A stretch of DNA of 40,040 nt from Candidatus Bathyarchaeota archaeon (GCA_020348865.1 CP070754.1:1051910-1091949); one strand, 5' to 3'; shown: positions 7,863 through 16,823, numbered from the stretch's first letter. Notes: generated from the letters alone by a model not told the origin. Program-made: numbers and translations.

Positions 7863-8462
7863 TTGCTGACGAGACTTAAGAAAAGATTTCAGTTATGGAT
7901 AGCTTCGGACGCGAAACTAGCTCACAACATAGGCTTCACCCCAAATCATGTAAGCGCAACTGGAATGCTTTTTGCGATATTTTCAGGGCTTGCATACTGG
8001 AACTGGCAGTTCCATCAAATCATTTCAATAATGGCGCCTATTCTTCTGTTGGTTTCAGGCTTCTGTGACGCGCTGGACGGCGCAATCGCAAGGATTTACG
8101 CGCAAACTTCAACCTTTGGCGGTTTTTTTGATTCTCTGCTTGACAGGTATGCTGACGGCTTTGTATTGTGTGGCATCATCCTCGGCGGGCTTTGTCACCC
8201 ATTCTGGGGACTTGCCGCGCTCATGGGTTCATTGTTGGTGAGTTACGTTCGTGCAAGGGCGGAATCAGAAGGGATTGGAATGGAGTCTGTGGGACTCACT
8301 GAACGCGCAGAACGCCTGCTCATACTGGTGATAGCAAGTTTTCTCAGTTTTGTCTGGTTGGAGGCTCTAAGCTGGGGGATAGTTGCTCTGGCTGTTCTTG
8401 CTAACCTAACTGTGCTTCAGCGGGTAATTCATTTCTACAGGGCTTCTCACCATAAAAAGTAG
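7863..8462 (+). CDS. CDP-alcohol phosphatidyltransferase, probably archaetidylinositol phosphate synthase
   Basis: 199 residues from a TTG start; the ATG 13 nt upstream is out of frame and stops at once. The complete family motif is D69-x2-D72-G73-x2-A76-R77-x8-G86-x3-D90-x3-D94, giving the four metal-binding aspartates. Hydrophobic spans lie near 32-65, 98-130 and 150-190. These membrane enzymes join a CDP-activated lipid to an alcohol. The short archaeal type most resembles archaetidylinositol phosphate synthases, which use inositol 1-phosphate in ether-lipid head-group synthesis. The exact alcohol cannot be decided from the motif alone. It is convergent with the S26e gene, with 12 bp between them. 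Confidence 0.85.
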   Translation: MLTRLKKRFQLWIASDAKLAHNIGFTPNHVSATGMLFAIFSGLAYWNWQFHQIISIMAPILLLVSGFCDALDGAIARIYAQTSTFGGFFDSLLDRYADGFVLCGIILGGLCHPFWGLAALMGSLLVSYVRARAESEGIGMESVGLTERAERLLILVIASFLSFVWLEALSWGIVALAVLANLTVLQRVIHFYRASHHKK

Positions 8463-8474
8463 TTGGTGTAGGGG

Positions 8475-8774
8475 TTAAGGTTTGAATCTCCTCTTCTTGA
8501 ACGGTTTTCTTCGTTCATCACGTGAACGTACTTTCACTACGCCACTATGAACTGCACATGAAACGCAGTAATATTTTGTAGCAGTTTGGCTAGCTACGTA
8601 AGTGCCCGCTTTTCGGAGTTCCTTGAATAACCGTGAGTCCACCAGTGAAACTCGACGAGACACTTTCTTAGCCTTGTCACGAGGTACAAGCTGCCCACAC
8701 TTGTTACACTGCACAAATCCGCTTTTTCCCTTACCGCCCTTAGACCGCCCTCTACTTTTTCGCTTGACAGGCAT
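8475..8774 (-). CDS. rps26e: 30S ribosomal protein S26e
   Basis: 99 residues, very basic. A treble-clef-like zinc site is formed by CNKCG (residues 23-27) and the later CVSC pair near residue 70, with the family's VPRDKAKKVSRR between them and a VDSRLFKELR helix after it. The C-terminal KPFKKRRFKP is typical. S26e is part of the small subunit near the mRNA exit and is found in eukaryotes and TACK/Asgard archaea rather than most Euryarchaeota, so it is a useful lineage clue. It shares a short divergent promoter region with the PfkB kinase. Confidence 0.96.
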   Translation of the reverse strand: MPVKRKSRGRSKGGKGKSGFVQCNKCGQLVPRDKAKKVSRRVSLVDSRLFKELRKAGTYVASQTATKYYCVSCAVHSGVVKVRSRDERRKPFKKRRFKP

Positions 8775-8807
8775 ATTGTGTCCTCAACCACTATCTTTAG
8801 CTGTCCG

Positions 8808-8823
8808 ATTTATAGTTTTATAC
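8808..8823. promoter_or_regulatory. Shared divergent TATA-like region for S26e and the PfkB kinase
   Basis: ATTTATAGTTTTATAC contains TATA-like sequence in both directions. On the minus strand it lies about 34 nt upstream of the S26e ATG (8774). On the plus strand it lies about 45-60 nt upstream of the kinase ATG (8868). Confidence 0.4.
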
Positions 8824-8867
8824 TAGGCCCGCATATCCAGGACCCCCTAGCTCTTGAAGGAAAAGAC

Positions 8868-9782
8868 ATGTTCGATTTGGTTACGGTAGGTCACTTTGCA
8901 ATCGATCTGATTGCCTCATCGACAGCAGTTGTTTCTAGTCAATCCTTAGGCGGACCTCCAACCTATGTTTCGCTGGCGGCGAGGAAACTGGGTGCGCGAG
9001 TTTCAGTCATTTCCAAGGTTGGAGAAGATTTCCCTAATGAATACCTCACGTCGCTGAACGCCAATGAAGTGGATTTGTCTGGACTAAAACGCGTAAAAGG
9101 GGCTTCCACAACGAAGTTCATCTTGAAATATAGGGGGGATGAGCGTCATCTCCAACTACATAGTCGGGCTCCACCCATTTCCGTCAGAGACCTACCGAAA
9201 TCTCTGCGAACCAGAATCATTCATGTAACACCAATCGCAAACGAACTGTCACTCGCTGTAGTTGATGACCTGCGAGCAAGGACTGGCACGTTGTCACTGG
9301 ACCCACAAGGGTTTCTACGAAGAGTTGATCAAAACGGAAATGTTTGTCTCAAAAGATGGATGGGGAAACAAGTTCTTGAGTTAGTCGACGTGTACAAGTC
9401 TTCCATAGGGGAAATCAGGATGGTAACGGGGTTAACTAATTTGAAGTTGGCTATGAAGAAAATTCAGGACTATGGCGTGAGTATTGTGGTGGTGACCAAG
9501 GGTATGGAAGGTTCGACGTTACTTCATGAAGGAGTGTTTTATGACATTCCTGTGTGCAAGCCAAGAATTGTCCGCGATCTAACCGGAGCCGGTGACGCAT
9601 ACATCGGAGCCTTCTTGGCGGAGTTTGTTAACAGAAAGACCCTTTACTGGTGTTCATGTGTTGGCTCAGCTGCTGCATCTTTTGTCGTCGAAGGCGTGGG
9701 ATCTGCTGTGTTCGGGGAAAAGAAGGAAATCTATAAGAGAGCCAACGGAATCTATGAAGAAGGACGCGAGTATTTGGAATAG
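8868..9782 (+). CDS. PfkB-family sugar or nucleoside kinase
   Basis: 304 residues from the ATG at 8868, which has GAAGG ten nt upstream; a longer frame from 8778 would run through the promoter. The ribokinase fold is shown by the N-terminal GHFAIDLIA strand, the LGGPPTYVSLAARKLGA substrate-side glycine motif (27-43) and the C-terminal DLTGAGDAYIGAF, with GAGD at 240-243 and the catalytic Asp at 243. The family phosphorylates ribose, fructose, nucleosides or ribose-1-phosphate. In Thermococcus a PfkB enzyme (ADP-dependent ribose-1-phosphate kinase) feeds the same RuBisCO pathway encoded 6 kb downstream. That role is only an inference here. Confidence 0.85.
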   Translation: MFDLVTVGHFAIDLIASSTAVVSSQSLGGPPTYVSLAARKLGARVSVISKVGEDFPNEYLTSLNANEVDLSGLKRVKGASTTKFILKYRGDERHLQLHSRAPPISVRDLPKSLRTRIIHVTPIANELSLAVVDDLRARTGTLSLDPQGFLRRVDQNGNVCLKRWMGKQVLELVDVYKSSIGEIRMVTGLTNLKLAMKKIQDYGVSIVVVTKGMEGSTLLHEGVFYDIPVCKPRIVRDLTGAGDAYIGAFLAEFVNRKTLYWCSCVGSAAASFVVEGVGSAVFGEKKEIYKRANGIYEEGREYLE

Positions 9783-9791
9783 AGATCTGAG

Positions 9792-10007
9792 GTGCCCCTT
9801 TTGGGTCAAATTGCCAAAGGTGTAGGTTGCAGTGTCGTTGGATGTGACAACCAAGCGATCCGCTCTCTATCTACTGAGAAGGTAAGCACAGCAGGATTGA
9901 AAGTTGGTGAACGAAGGCGAACGTACCTGTGCAAAGCGCACTACAAGGAATATAAGCGAAAAACAAAGAAAGAGAAGATGGCAGAGAAATGGAGGTATAA
10001 AGGGTAA
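9792..10007 (+). CDS. Small basic Cys/His protein of unknown function
   Basis: 71 residues from a GTG start, 9 bp after the PfkB gene. Possible zinc ligands are C13, C18, C47 and H50 (C-x4-C...C-x2-H), followed by a lysine-rich tail (YKRKTKKEKMAEKWRY). The cysteine spacing and basic tail suggest a nucleic-acid-binding zinc ribbon, but no named family is recognised. The position between a kinase and thrS, close to S26e, hints at a translation-linked role; this is a guess from context. Codon use looks ordinary, and the frame ends just before the thrS leader. Confidence 0.6.
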   Translation: MPLLGQIAKGVGCSVVGCDNQAIRSLSTEKVSTAGLKVGERRRTYLCKAHYKEYKRKTKKEKMAEKWRYKG

Positions 10008-10112
10008 GGTCTCTAGCGCACCTTGGCTCAATGTGGAGTAGTAGGCTCCAAAAGATAACTGCTTTTATTACGAGACGTTTCCCAAGGGAGCTATGACGGA
10101 GATAGATGGCAA

Positions 10113-11936
10113 TTGAGAATACTTCAACTGCACTCAAACTTCATCGAATACGAGCCGATAAAAAAGGAAGCTACAATCGCCGAAGAATGTGACAAGAAGA
10201 AGCGTCGACTTGATGAGCTTGTCGTACTATTCACTTGTGTTGAGCAGGGAGATAACGAGATTGTAGCTAAAAGAGCGGTGGAAGAAGTCAAGTCATCACT
10301 TCAGAAGTTGAAGGTCAACCGAATCCTGATATACCCTTATGCTCATCTGAGCAAGAACTTGGCGAATCCCAGGACTGCTTTGGGAATTGTCAAGGCGATG
10401 GAAAAATATGCAGAGGAAATTGGCATTGAGACATATAGGACCCCGTTCGGCTGGTGCAAACAGTTTTCGATTTCAATAAAGGGGCATCCTCTAGCGGAGC
10501 AGGGAAAAGTAATCGTGGCAGGTGATTTGAAAGAGGAAAAGAAAAAGAGTTGGAAAACCCCGAAGCCTGAGTATTTGGTATTCACAAAAGATGGCAAAAC
10601 TGTGCTCGCTAAGAATTATGACTTCGGAAAGGATGAAGAAAATTTTAAGGCGTTGGTGGAGAAGGAGGCTTTCAAGAAGGAATCTGTGGGCGGAGAGCCA
10701 AGGTTTATCAGTGCTTTAAAGAAATTTGGATTTGAATGGGAGTCGAGTTCGGATTCCGGTCACATGCGATATGGTCCGAAAGCTGCATTGATGGTTGATC
10801 TAGCTGGAGACTATGCTTGGCAGAGTGTGAATGAAATAGGAATACCAAGCTTCTCCATAAAAGGGACGAATCTGTTCAATCTAAATGTTCCCGCGATAAG
10901 AGAACATGCTGATTTGTTTGGTGAAAGGCTATACACTGTGCAGGTTGATAATGAAGAATTCGTTCTTAAATATGCGGCTTGCTTCCAACAATTCTCGATG
11001 ATAAAGGACTGGACGATTAGTTATAGGCAAATACCGCTTGGAATGTTCGAGATTGCCGATAGTTATAGACTGGAACAGTCTGGTGAATGCCTAGTAGGGT
11101 TCAGACTGAGAAGATTCTACATGCCGGATTACCACATTTTCTGCAAGGACTTGGAGCACGCAAAGGATGTTTCGATTAGTGTTCATCAAAAGATTTACCA
11201 GAAGATAAGAGAACTTGGAAACGATTATGTCTCAGTGTATAACCTAACAAAGAGTTTCTTTGAGAAGAACCAAGACTTTCTAAGACGACTAGTTGAAATC
11301 GAAGAGAAACCAGTTCTGCTACGTTTTGTCCCAGAAAAGAAGTACTACTGGGTAATCAACGTCGAGTATAACATCATTGATGAACTAAAAAGACCGAGAG
11401 AGATTGCCACTTTCCAAATTGACATTGGCAATGCACGAAGATTCGGAATAGAGTTCGTGGACAAGAATAGGGAAAAAGTCCACCCTCCAATCTTGCACAT
11501 CGCTGTTTTGGGAGGAATTGAACGGTACATTTTCACGGTTTTCGACACCGCATTGAAACGAGAGATCCCTCGTTTGCCTTTGTGGCTCTCTCCTGTTCAA
11601 GTGAGAGTGATACCAGTCTCAGACAGTTTTGCTGAAGAGGCTGAGAAGCTGGCAGACGAGATTGAAGGCCATCAAGTGAGAGTTGATGTAGATGATAGGC
11701 CAATCACCATGCAGAAGAAAGTCAGAGAAGCAGAGATGGAGTGGATCAATTACATTGTCGTCATCGGCCAGAAGGAGGTTGACTCAGGGACTCTTCCGGT
11801 GAGAGACAGAGAAACTGGGAAAATCAGGAATATGTCCCGTCGGGAGTTGATGGATGACGTGAAGAAGAAGATGGAAGACAAACCTTTCAGGTCTTTAACA
11901 CTTCCTAGATTGCTGTCTCAGAGACCACAATTCTGA
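10113..11936 (+). CDS. thrS: Threonine--tRNA ligase (archaeal type with N-terminal editing domain)
   Basis: 607 residues from a TTG start; nearby ATGs at 10093 and 10106 are out of frame. Residues 1-140 form the archaeal D-aminoacyl-tRNA-deacylase-like editing domain (MRILQLHSNFIEYEPIKKE, then YPYAHLS and a TPFGWCKQF region). The class II catalytic core follows, with a YRLEQSGECLVGFRLRRF motif-2 region and a GGIERYIF motif-3 region. The anticodon-binding domain starts at LPLWLSPVQVRVIPV. The length and domain order are those of single-chain archaeal ThrRS, not the split Sulfolobales form. A T-rich TATA-like stretch lies near 10061-10069. Confidence 0.95.
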   Translation: MRILQLHSNFIEYEPIKKEATIAEECDKKKRRLDELVVLFTCVEQGDNEIVAKRAVEEVKSSLQKLKVNRILIYPYAHLSKNLANPRTALGIVKAMEKYAEEIGIETYRTPFGWCKQFSISIKGHPLAEQGKVIVAGDLKEEKKKSWKTPKPEYLVFTKDGKTVLAKNYDFGKDEENFKALVEKEAFKKESVGGEPRFISALKKFGFEWESSSDSGHMRYGPKAALMVDLAGDYAWQSVNEIGIPSFSIKGTNLFNLNVPAIREHADLFGERLYTVQVDNEEFVLKYAACFQQFSMIKDWTISYRQIPLGMFEIADSYRLEQSGECLVGFRLRRFYMPDYHIFCKDLEHAKDVSISVHQKIYQKIRELGNDYVSVYNLTKSFFEKNQDFLRRLVEIEEKPVLLRFVPEKKYYWVINVEYNIIDELKRPREIATFQIDIGNARRFGIEFVDKNREKVHPPILHIAVLGGIERYIFTVFDTALKREIPRLPLWLSPVQVRVIPVSDSFAEEAEKLADEIEGHQVRVDVDDRPITMQKKVREAEMEWINYIVVIGQKEVDSGTLPVRDRETGKIRNMSRRELMDDVKKKMEDKPFRSLTLPRLLSQRPQF

Positions 11937-12088
11937 TGATGAGTTGCACGCATATGATTCGCCTTTGCTTCACACCGAAAAGTGTAGTGCATCACTCTCG
12001 AGTTTGGCCAGTGCCAACCTCATTTGCGATACAACTTCTCCTAGAAGAGACTGCCAGATTTGTTTACTGATTGTGAGTTGAACCATGC

Positions 12089-12367
12089 ATGCCTTATTAT
12101 GTCTACATCCTTCTCTGTAAAGATGGTAGTTATTACACTGGACACGCCAGAAACGTGGAACGACGAGTTGAACGACACAAGAAGGGGCAAGGCGCCAGAT
12201 ACACAAAAATGCATGAACTTGAGAAGATAGCGTACGTGGAGAAGTTTGACAGTCGTGGCGAGGCTATGAAGAGAGAGCGGGAGATTAAATCGTTCAGCCA
12301 CGACAAGAAACAGCAATTAGCAGATTCGCAGCGCAAATCAAACTTGGTGAACACAAGCACACCCTAG
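12089..12367 (+). CDS. GIY-YIG domain protein (UPF0213/YhbQ-like)
   Basis: 92 residues. The N-terminus YYVYILLCKDGSYYTGHARN gives the VYIL...YTG form of the GIY-YIG motif, followed by an ERRVERH helix and GARYTKMHELEKIAYVEKF. The EAMKREREIKSFSHDKK end carries the conserved glutamate and basic helix. Single-domain members are small nuclease-fold proteins whose substrate is often unknown; related bacterial proteins act on damaged or single-stranded nucleic acid. The C-terminal 12 residues are probably disordered. It lies 45 bp upstream of the helicase and may be co-transcribed with it. Confidence 0.85.
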   Translation: MPYYVYILLCKDGSYYTGHARNVERRVERHKKGQGARYTKMHELEKIAYVEKFDSRGEAMKREREIKSFSHDKKQQLADSQRKSNLVNTSTP

Positions 12368-12412
12368 GCAAAGAGCAATGATACATGTGTTGGAATCATG
12401 ATGTGAACGACT

Positions 12413-14488
12413 TTGCCTCAAATCTATCTTTGCCGAAACTGCGGGCGGAGATACTCCTATAAGGATTTTGAGCAAAGCCGGTTTTGTCGTGTTTGTGAGA
12501 CGTACCTGATTTCTGAAAAGAAGCTTTCCAGGCTACCCATACGAGTTCATAGAGCATCAGAAAGAAGAGTAAGAAGTAAAGCCTCGGACGTGAACTGGCT
12601 TCCGGAAAACTATGAATTCCGAAAGGGTCAGATGGAGTTTGTCTCGTCAGCGTCAAAAACCATCAAAGCCAATGATATTCTTCTAGCAAGCGCTCCATGC
12701 GGCATAGGGAAGTCTCTGGCCTCCTTGCTGGCCATCTTACCGCAGCTTGGAAAGAACAAACTCTTAATCTGTTTCAGAACAAGAAGTCAACTACATATTT
12801 ATCTCAAAGAGCTAAAATCGCTGCGACACAGCCCCTCAGCTGTGTCCTTGTTCAGCAAACAGGACATGTGCCCATTGCGCATAAAAGGGGCGCTCTCGTA
12901 TTTCGATTTTCTCGAGGAATGTCGAAGGCTGAAGGACAACTGCAAGTCTTCCACCAAGCCCTATTGCAGATTCTATTGGAACATGATTAAAAAGAAGAAG
13001 AAAGCTGAAGAACTTGCTTTGGACTGCGCCCGAAGAATCCTCGCTCCGGGAGAGGCGACCAGACGAATGTCTCGTCAAGGATTCTGTGCTTACGAGGCAT
13101 TGAAACAAGTTCTCAACAAAATAGACATCTTCCTTGGAACGTACCACTACTCCTTCAATCCATCGGTCAGGCAGGCACTACTGAAGGGTTTCGGAGTGGA
13201 TTTGCCCAACGTCTACCTTATTGTAGACGAAGCGCACAACCTTCCAGCCTTTTCTAGGGAATTACTCTCTGACAGACTGACCCAGAACACACTGGAAGGA
13301 GCCCTCAGAGAAACCGAAACGTTCAGACACGAAACTGTGCCATCAGTGCAAGAGTGCCTGAACATGTTAAGCGACGGAATTTTTCAACGTGGTCAAGAGC
13401 TCTTGACAAAGGAAAAGCTTCGGCGGCTCGACCCCCAAAAGGTCAGTGATATGTTTCTTGACCGAACTGGAACACCTGGTCCCGAAGCCGCCCAGACACT
13501 CCACGAGTATGGAGATTACGTTAGGGAAACCCGACAGCAACAAGGCTCTGATAGAATTTTCAGTTACAGCCACCGCGTTGGCGAGTTTATGAAAAACTTC
13601 TTCGAAAAAGTTGAATCACCTTATGTTCACTTAATTCAGAGGGATTGGAGAGGCGGAATCGTTTTGGAAGTCAGGAGTCTGGACGGAAGAGAGTTGACAG
13701 ACCCTGTCTTGCAGCGGGCTAGGGGAAGCGTTCTAATGAGCGGTTTTCTTTCTCCCCTAAAAGTCTATAGAGATTTGATGCTTAACGACAATAGTGACGC
13801 CCATCTCAAGGAATTCAATTCCCCTTTTCCACCTGAGAACAGGCTGGTTTTGGCTGCAAAAGATGTGTCGTCAAGGTTTGAGAAGAGAACCGACAAAATG
13901 CTCGACAAGTGGAAAAACTATATTGAGGCAATCTCTGAGGCGAATGAAGGTAACGTAGCCGTCTTCTTCACTAGCTACGAACTGATGCACACCATCCTAC
14001 CGCTAATCAATACCAACAGAGACGGGACAATAGAGCAACGTAGAACCAAGAGAGGAGAAGTGATAAATCGATTGACAAAGTCAGGAGATAACATATTGTT
14101 TGGGGTTATGGGTGGAAAGTTCAGCGAAGGGATAGATTATCCAGGTAACCTCTTGACGTGTGTCGCAACTGTGGGTTTACCTTATGCAACTTGGGACGTA
14201 TACCAAAAGGCTTTGATAAACTATTTCAATCACGAATTTCCAAGGGAAGGGAGAACTTACGCCTATCTGACCCCTGCAATACTTCGCCTCATTCAAACCT
14301 GTGGGCGAGTCCACCGATCATCCAGCGACAGGGGATGCATAGTAATCTTGGACGAACGTGTTACTCGCCAAAACATCAAGCAACAGCTTCCAAACTACTT
14401 CCAAAAAGAGATGAAAATCGTGGAAAGCCCGAACACCTGCGCTGAACAAATAGTGGAGTTCTGGGAAAAACAGCAGAAGAAGCCGTGA
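12413..14488 (+). CDS. XPD/DinG-like superfamily 2 DNA helicase with an N-terminal zinc ribbon
   Basis: 691 residues from a TTG start. A zinc ribbon opens the protein (C7-x2-C10...C25-x2-C28). Walker A is APCGIGKS (94-101) and the DEAH box is at 272-275. Between them lie C153, C170, C177, C185, C205 and C224, enough for the [4Fe-4S] cluster of XPD/DinG/FancJ helicases. The C-terminal half shows VAVFFTSYELM, GKFSEGIDYPG and the motif VI QTCGRVHRSSSDRGC. The family unwinds DNA 5' to 3' in repair. The zinc ribbon is not part of standard archaeal XPD, so this is a separate paralogue. Its cellular job is unknown. Confidence 0.88.
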   Translation: MPQIYLCRNCGRRYSYKDFEQSRFCRVCETYLISEKKLSRLPIRVHRASERRVRSKASDVNWLPENYEFRKGQMEFVSSASKTIKANDILLASAPCGIGKSLASLLAILPQLGKNKLLICFRTRSQLHIYLKELKSLRHSPSAVSLFSKQDMCPLRIKGALSYFDFLEECRRLKDNCKSSTKPYCRFYWNMIKKKKKAEELALDCARRILAPGEATRRMSRQGFCAYEALKQVLNKIDIFLGTYHYSFNPSVRQALLKGFGVDLPNVYLIVDEAHNLPAFSRELLSDRLTQNTLEGALRETETFRHETVPSVQECLNMLSDGIFQRGQELLTKEKLRRLDPQKVSDMFLDRTGTPGPEAAQTLHEYGDYVRETRQQQGSDRIFSYSHRVGEFMKNFFEKVESPYVHLIQRDWRGGIVLEVRSLDGRELTDPVLQRARGSVLMSGFLSPLKVYRDLMLNDNSDAHLKEFNSPFPPENRLVLAAKDVSSRFEKRTDKMLDKWKNYIEAISEANEGNVAVFFTSYELMHTILPLINTNRDGTIEQRRTKRGEVINRLTKSGDNILFGVMGGKFSEGIDYPGNLLTCVATVGLPYATWDVYQKALINYFNHEFPREGRTYAYLTPAILRLIQTCGRVHRSSSDRGCIVILDERVTRQNIKQQLPNYFQKEMKIVESPNTCAEQIVEFWEKQQKKP

Positions 14489-14562
14489 CAACACTCAAAA
14501 CAAGATTATCCTACCGAAAGTTTTAGTGCTCTAATCTGCTAAGAGGATAACTGTCCTTACCG

Positions 14563-15492
14563 GTGAAACAGACGTTGAGACCAATTCAAGAAACCGCAAG
14601 GAGGATAAAACAACTGGAAGTCCAAGGTGCCAGGAACGTTGCTGTAGCTGCTATAGAGGCGATGGACACTCTAGCCAAAGGAACCAAAGCAAAGAGCAAA
14701 AAAGAGTTTTTCAAAGAACTCTTCGAAGCAAAGACAATCCTTTTTTCCTCAAGAGAGACTGAACCGTTGATGAGAAACGCTGTTCGATTGATAATGAGCC
14801 AGGTTGAAAAGAATGTTCATGAGAAAGTTGTGGAACTAGCTGAGACGGTAACGTCGGCTTCTGAGCAGTTTCTCAAGGACCTTGAAAGTTCAAAGGAAAA
14901 AATCGCTGAAATAGGAGCTAGAAGAATCAGCAATAAAGCAACAGTTTTGACTCACTGCCACTCATCAACGGTCACTCATTTGCTGAGAAAAGCCAAACTT
15001 GAAGGAAAAGCATTTGAAGTTATCTGCACGGAGAGTAGACCTGTTTTTCAAGGCAGAATAACCGCGAAAGAAATGTTGGAATTAGGCGTGAAGACTACTT
15101 TGATTGTGGATTCTGCTGCACGCTCTTTCATGAACCAAGTTGACCTCGTATTGGTGGGAGCCGATGCCATAACTTCAGAGGGGAATGTGGTGAATAAGAT
15201 AGGAACAAGCATGATCGCTCTTGTTGCTAAGGAATCTAGAACGCCGTTCTACGTGGTTTCTGAGCTCTTGAAGTTCGACCCTGTGACTAAGTTTGGAAGC
15301 TATGAAAGAATAGAAGAGAGAAGCCCCGATGAGGTCTGGAACATTCCTCCAAAAAACTTGAACATAAGAAACCCTGCCTTTGATGTTACAAGGAGAGATT
15401 TTGTCCATGGCATTATATGTGAAGAGGGAGTAATCCCTCCTCAATCAATAATGCAAGTGATACATAGAAAGTATCCATGGGTTCTTGATTAG
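14563..15492 (+). CDS. Ribose-1,5-bisphosphate isomerase (eIF2B-like family)
   Basis: 309 residues from a GTG start. The fold is that of the eIF2B alpha/beta/delta and methylthioribose-1-phosphate isomerase family. The residues known as catalytic in the Thermococcus enzyme are present: Cys in THCHSS (C132) and Asp in LVGADAI (D201). The enzyme converts ribose-1,5-bisphosphate to ribulose-1,5-bisphosphate for form III RuBisCO. The next gene is RuBisCO itself, convergent and ending 8 bp away, with AMP phosphorylase after it; this context decides isomerase over translation factor. The N-terminal helices (1-110) are typical of the family. Confidence 0.93.
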   Translation: MKQTLRPIQETARRIKQLEVQGARNVAVAAIEAMDTLAKGTKAKSKKEFFKELFEAKTILFSSRETEPLMRNAVRLIMSQVEKNVHEKVVELAETVTSASEQFLKDLESSKEKIAEIGARRISNKATVLTHCHSSTVTHLLRKAKLEGKAFEVICTESRPVFQGRITAKEMLELGVKTTLIVDSAARSFMNQVDLVLVGADAITSEGNVVNKIGTSMIALVAKESRTPFYVVSELLKFDPVTKFGSYERIEERSPDEVWNIPPKNLNIRNPAFDVTRRDFVHGIICEEGVIPPQSIMQVIHRKYPWVLD

Positions 15493-15500
15493 ACAGACTC

Positions 15501-16736
15501 CTAGGCGCGTTGTCCCCATACTTGAAGCGCCTTTCTGAGTTCAGTGTGTTCTTTGGCATATTCTTTTAGAGATATACCCTGCAAAGTGGCATCTACCGCT
15601 TGTTGCATGGCTCTTGCTCCTGCCACAGTTCCATCTCTGTGACCATGGATTCCTCCTCCGGCTTGAATGACGAAGTCCTCTCCGAAGAACTCAATTAGTG
15701 CAGGCACCAATCCCGGATGCAGACCTCCTGAAGCAACGGGTAAAACCCTTTTTAGACCAGCCATTTCCATTTTCAATGCTTCACAGTTCTCTGTCACTTC
15801 ATCTCTTGTATCAAACATTTTTCCAACTACAGTCCCTACGTGAAGCTGGTCCACGCCTATAATCCTAGCTATTTTGGCTACAACCCGCATTGAAATACCA
15901 TGCTTGGGGTTCTTTGTGAACGCTCCATGTCCTGCCCTGTGTGCATGAATTACAAGGCGAAAGTCCTGTTTACGTAACGTTTGCAAAGCAGCGAATCCAC
16001 ACGTCAGAATGTCAAGCATTACATATTCCCCACCATGATCAATTACGAACTCAGCCCTTCTCAACATCTCATGTGTTTCTGCGGTGATGTTGGCCATATA
16101 GACTTTCTTCTCACCAGTATCTTTCTCGGCTCTTGTTCGACTCTCCAAAGTCTTTATGACGCGGTCTTCAAAAGGGTTGAATTCTTGACTGCTTAAGTTC
16201 TCATCATCCTTCACTATGTCACATCCTCCAACCCAAGCTTCGTAGGCAACTCTTGCGTGGTCCATAGTTTTCAACCCGAGTTTGGGCTTGATTATTGTTC
16301 CCACCAATGGACGATCATAAACTCTCAAAAGCTTGCGAATTCCATCAACACCGTGTTCTGGTCCACTGAAGCTTCTGATAAGCTCCGATGGAAACTGAAT
16401 GTCGTTAAGTCGCAAGCTACTGAGAGTCCTTAATCCAAAGACATTTCCTGAAACACTACTCAATATGTTGGGCATGTTTCTCGGCTCGAAAAGCTCAATA
16501 GGATATGCTATCTTCACGTCATTTCCTTCTATATTGAAGACGCAAGCTGCAAGTCTCTGAACATAGGGCTCTACTGTTGCAAGCTCGGTCCACGTTCCTA
16601 TTGAACTCTCAGCACACACACCGCCAGCAGCTTCCTCTATGCTGACCCCTGCTGGCTCTACATAAAACGTGCAAATAACATCTGTTTCTTTGGGTTTATA
16701 ACTAAAGTCTACAAAATCTATGTATCTCAAAATCAC
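15501..16736 (-). CDS. rbcL: Ribulose-1,5-bisphosphate carboxylase, form III large subunit
   Basis: 411 residues; it carboxylates RuBP to two 3-phosphoglycerates in AMP breakdown. All key residues are visible: K150 and K152 (GTIIKPKLG), the carbamylated lysine K176 with D178 and E179 (CDIVKDDEN), H266-R267 (HAHRAGH), H299 (QLHVG), K306 of loop 6 (GTVVGKM), S336 (VASGG) and the GNVFG asparagine N98. There is no small-subunit gene nearby, as expected for archaeal form III. The short length and partner genes fit form III rather than I or II. It shares a divergent promoter with deoA. Confidence 0.96.
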   Translation of the reverse strand: MILRYIDFVDFSYKPKETDVICTFYVEPAGVSIEEAAGGVCAESSIGTWTELATVEPYVQRLAACVFNIEGNDVKIAYPIELFEPRNMPNILSSVSGNVFGLRTLSSLRLNDIQFPSELIRSFSGPEHGVDGIRKLLRVYDRPLVGTIIKPKLGLKTMDHARVAYEAWVGGCDIVKDDENLSSQEFNPFEDRVIKTLESRTRAEKDTGEKKVYMANITAETHEMLRRAEFVIDHGGEYVMLDILTCGFAALQTLRKQDFRLVIHAHRAGHGAFTKNPKHGISMRVVAKIARIIGVDQLHVGTVVGKMFDTRDEVTENCEALKMEMAGLKRVLPVASGGLHPGLVPALIEFFGEDFVIQAGGGIHGHRDGTVAGARAMQQAVDATLQGISLKEYAKEHTELRKALQVWGQRA

Positions 16737-16768
16737 AAGCCTCTCGATTCCTGTTTATTGGATCAAGC

Positions 16769-16787
16769 CGCTTAAAGCCTTTAAGCG
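16769..16787. promoter_or_regulatory. 19-bp palindrome with two TATA-like halves between rbcL and deoA
   Basis: CGCTTAAAGCCTTTAAGCG has perfect 9-bp arms around one central C. It starts 33 nt upstream of the rbcL ATG and ends 37 nt upstream of the deoA ATG, so it is nearly centred in the 87-bp divergent gap. Each half (CTTAAAG, CTTTAAG) resembles a TATA box. It may be a bidirectional core promoter, a regulator operator overlapping it, or both. Confidence 0.6.
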
Positions 16788-16823
16788 TTAGCAGCCTTAC
16801 TTTTTGAACAAGAGTGAGTCTGA

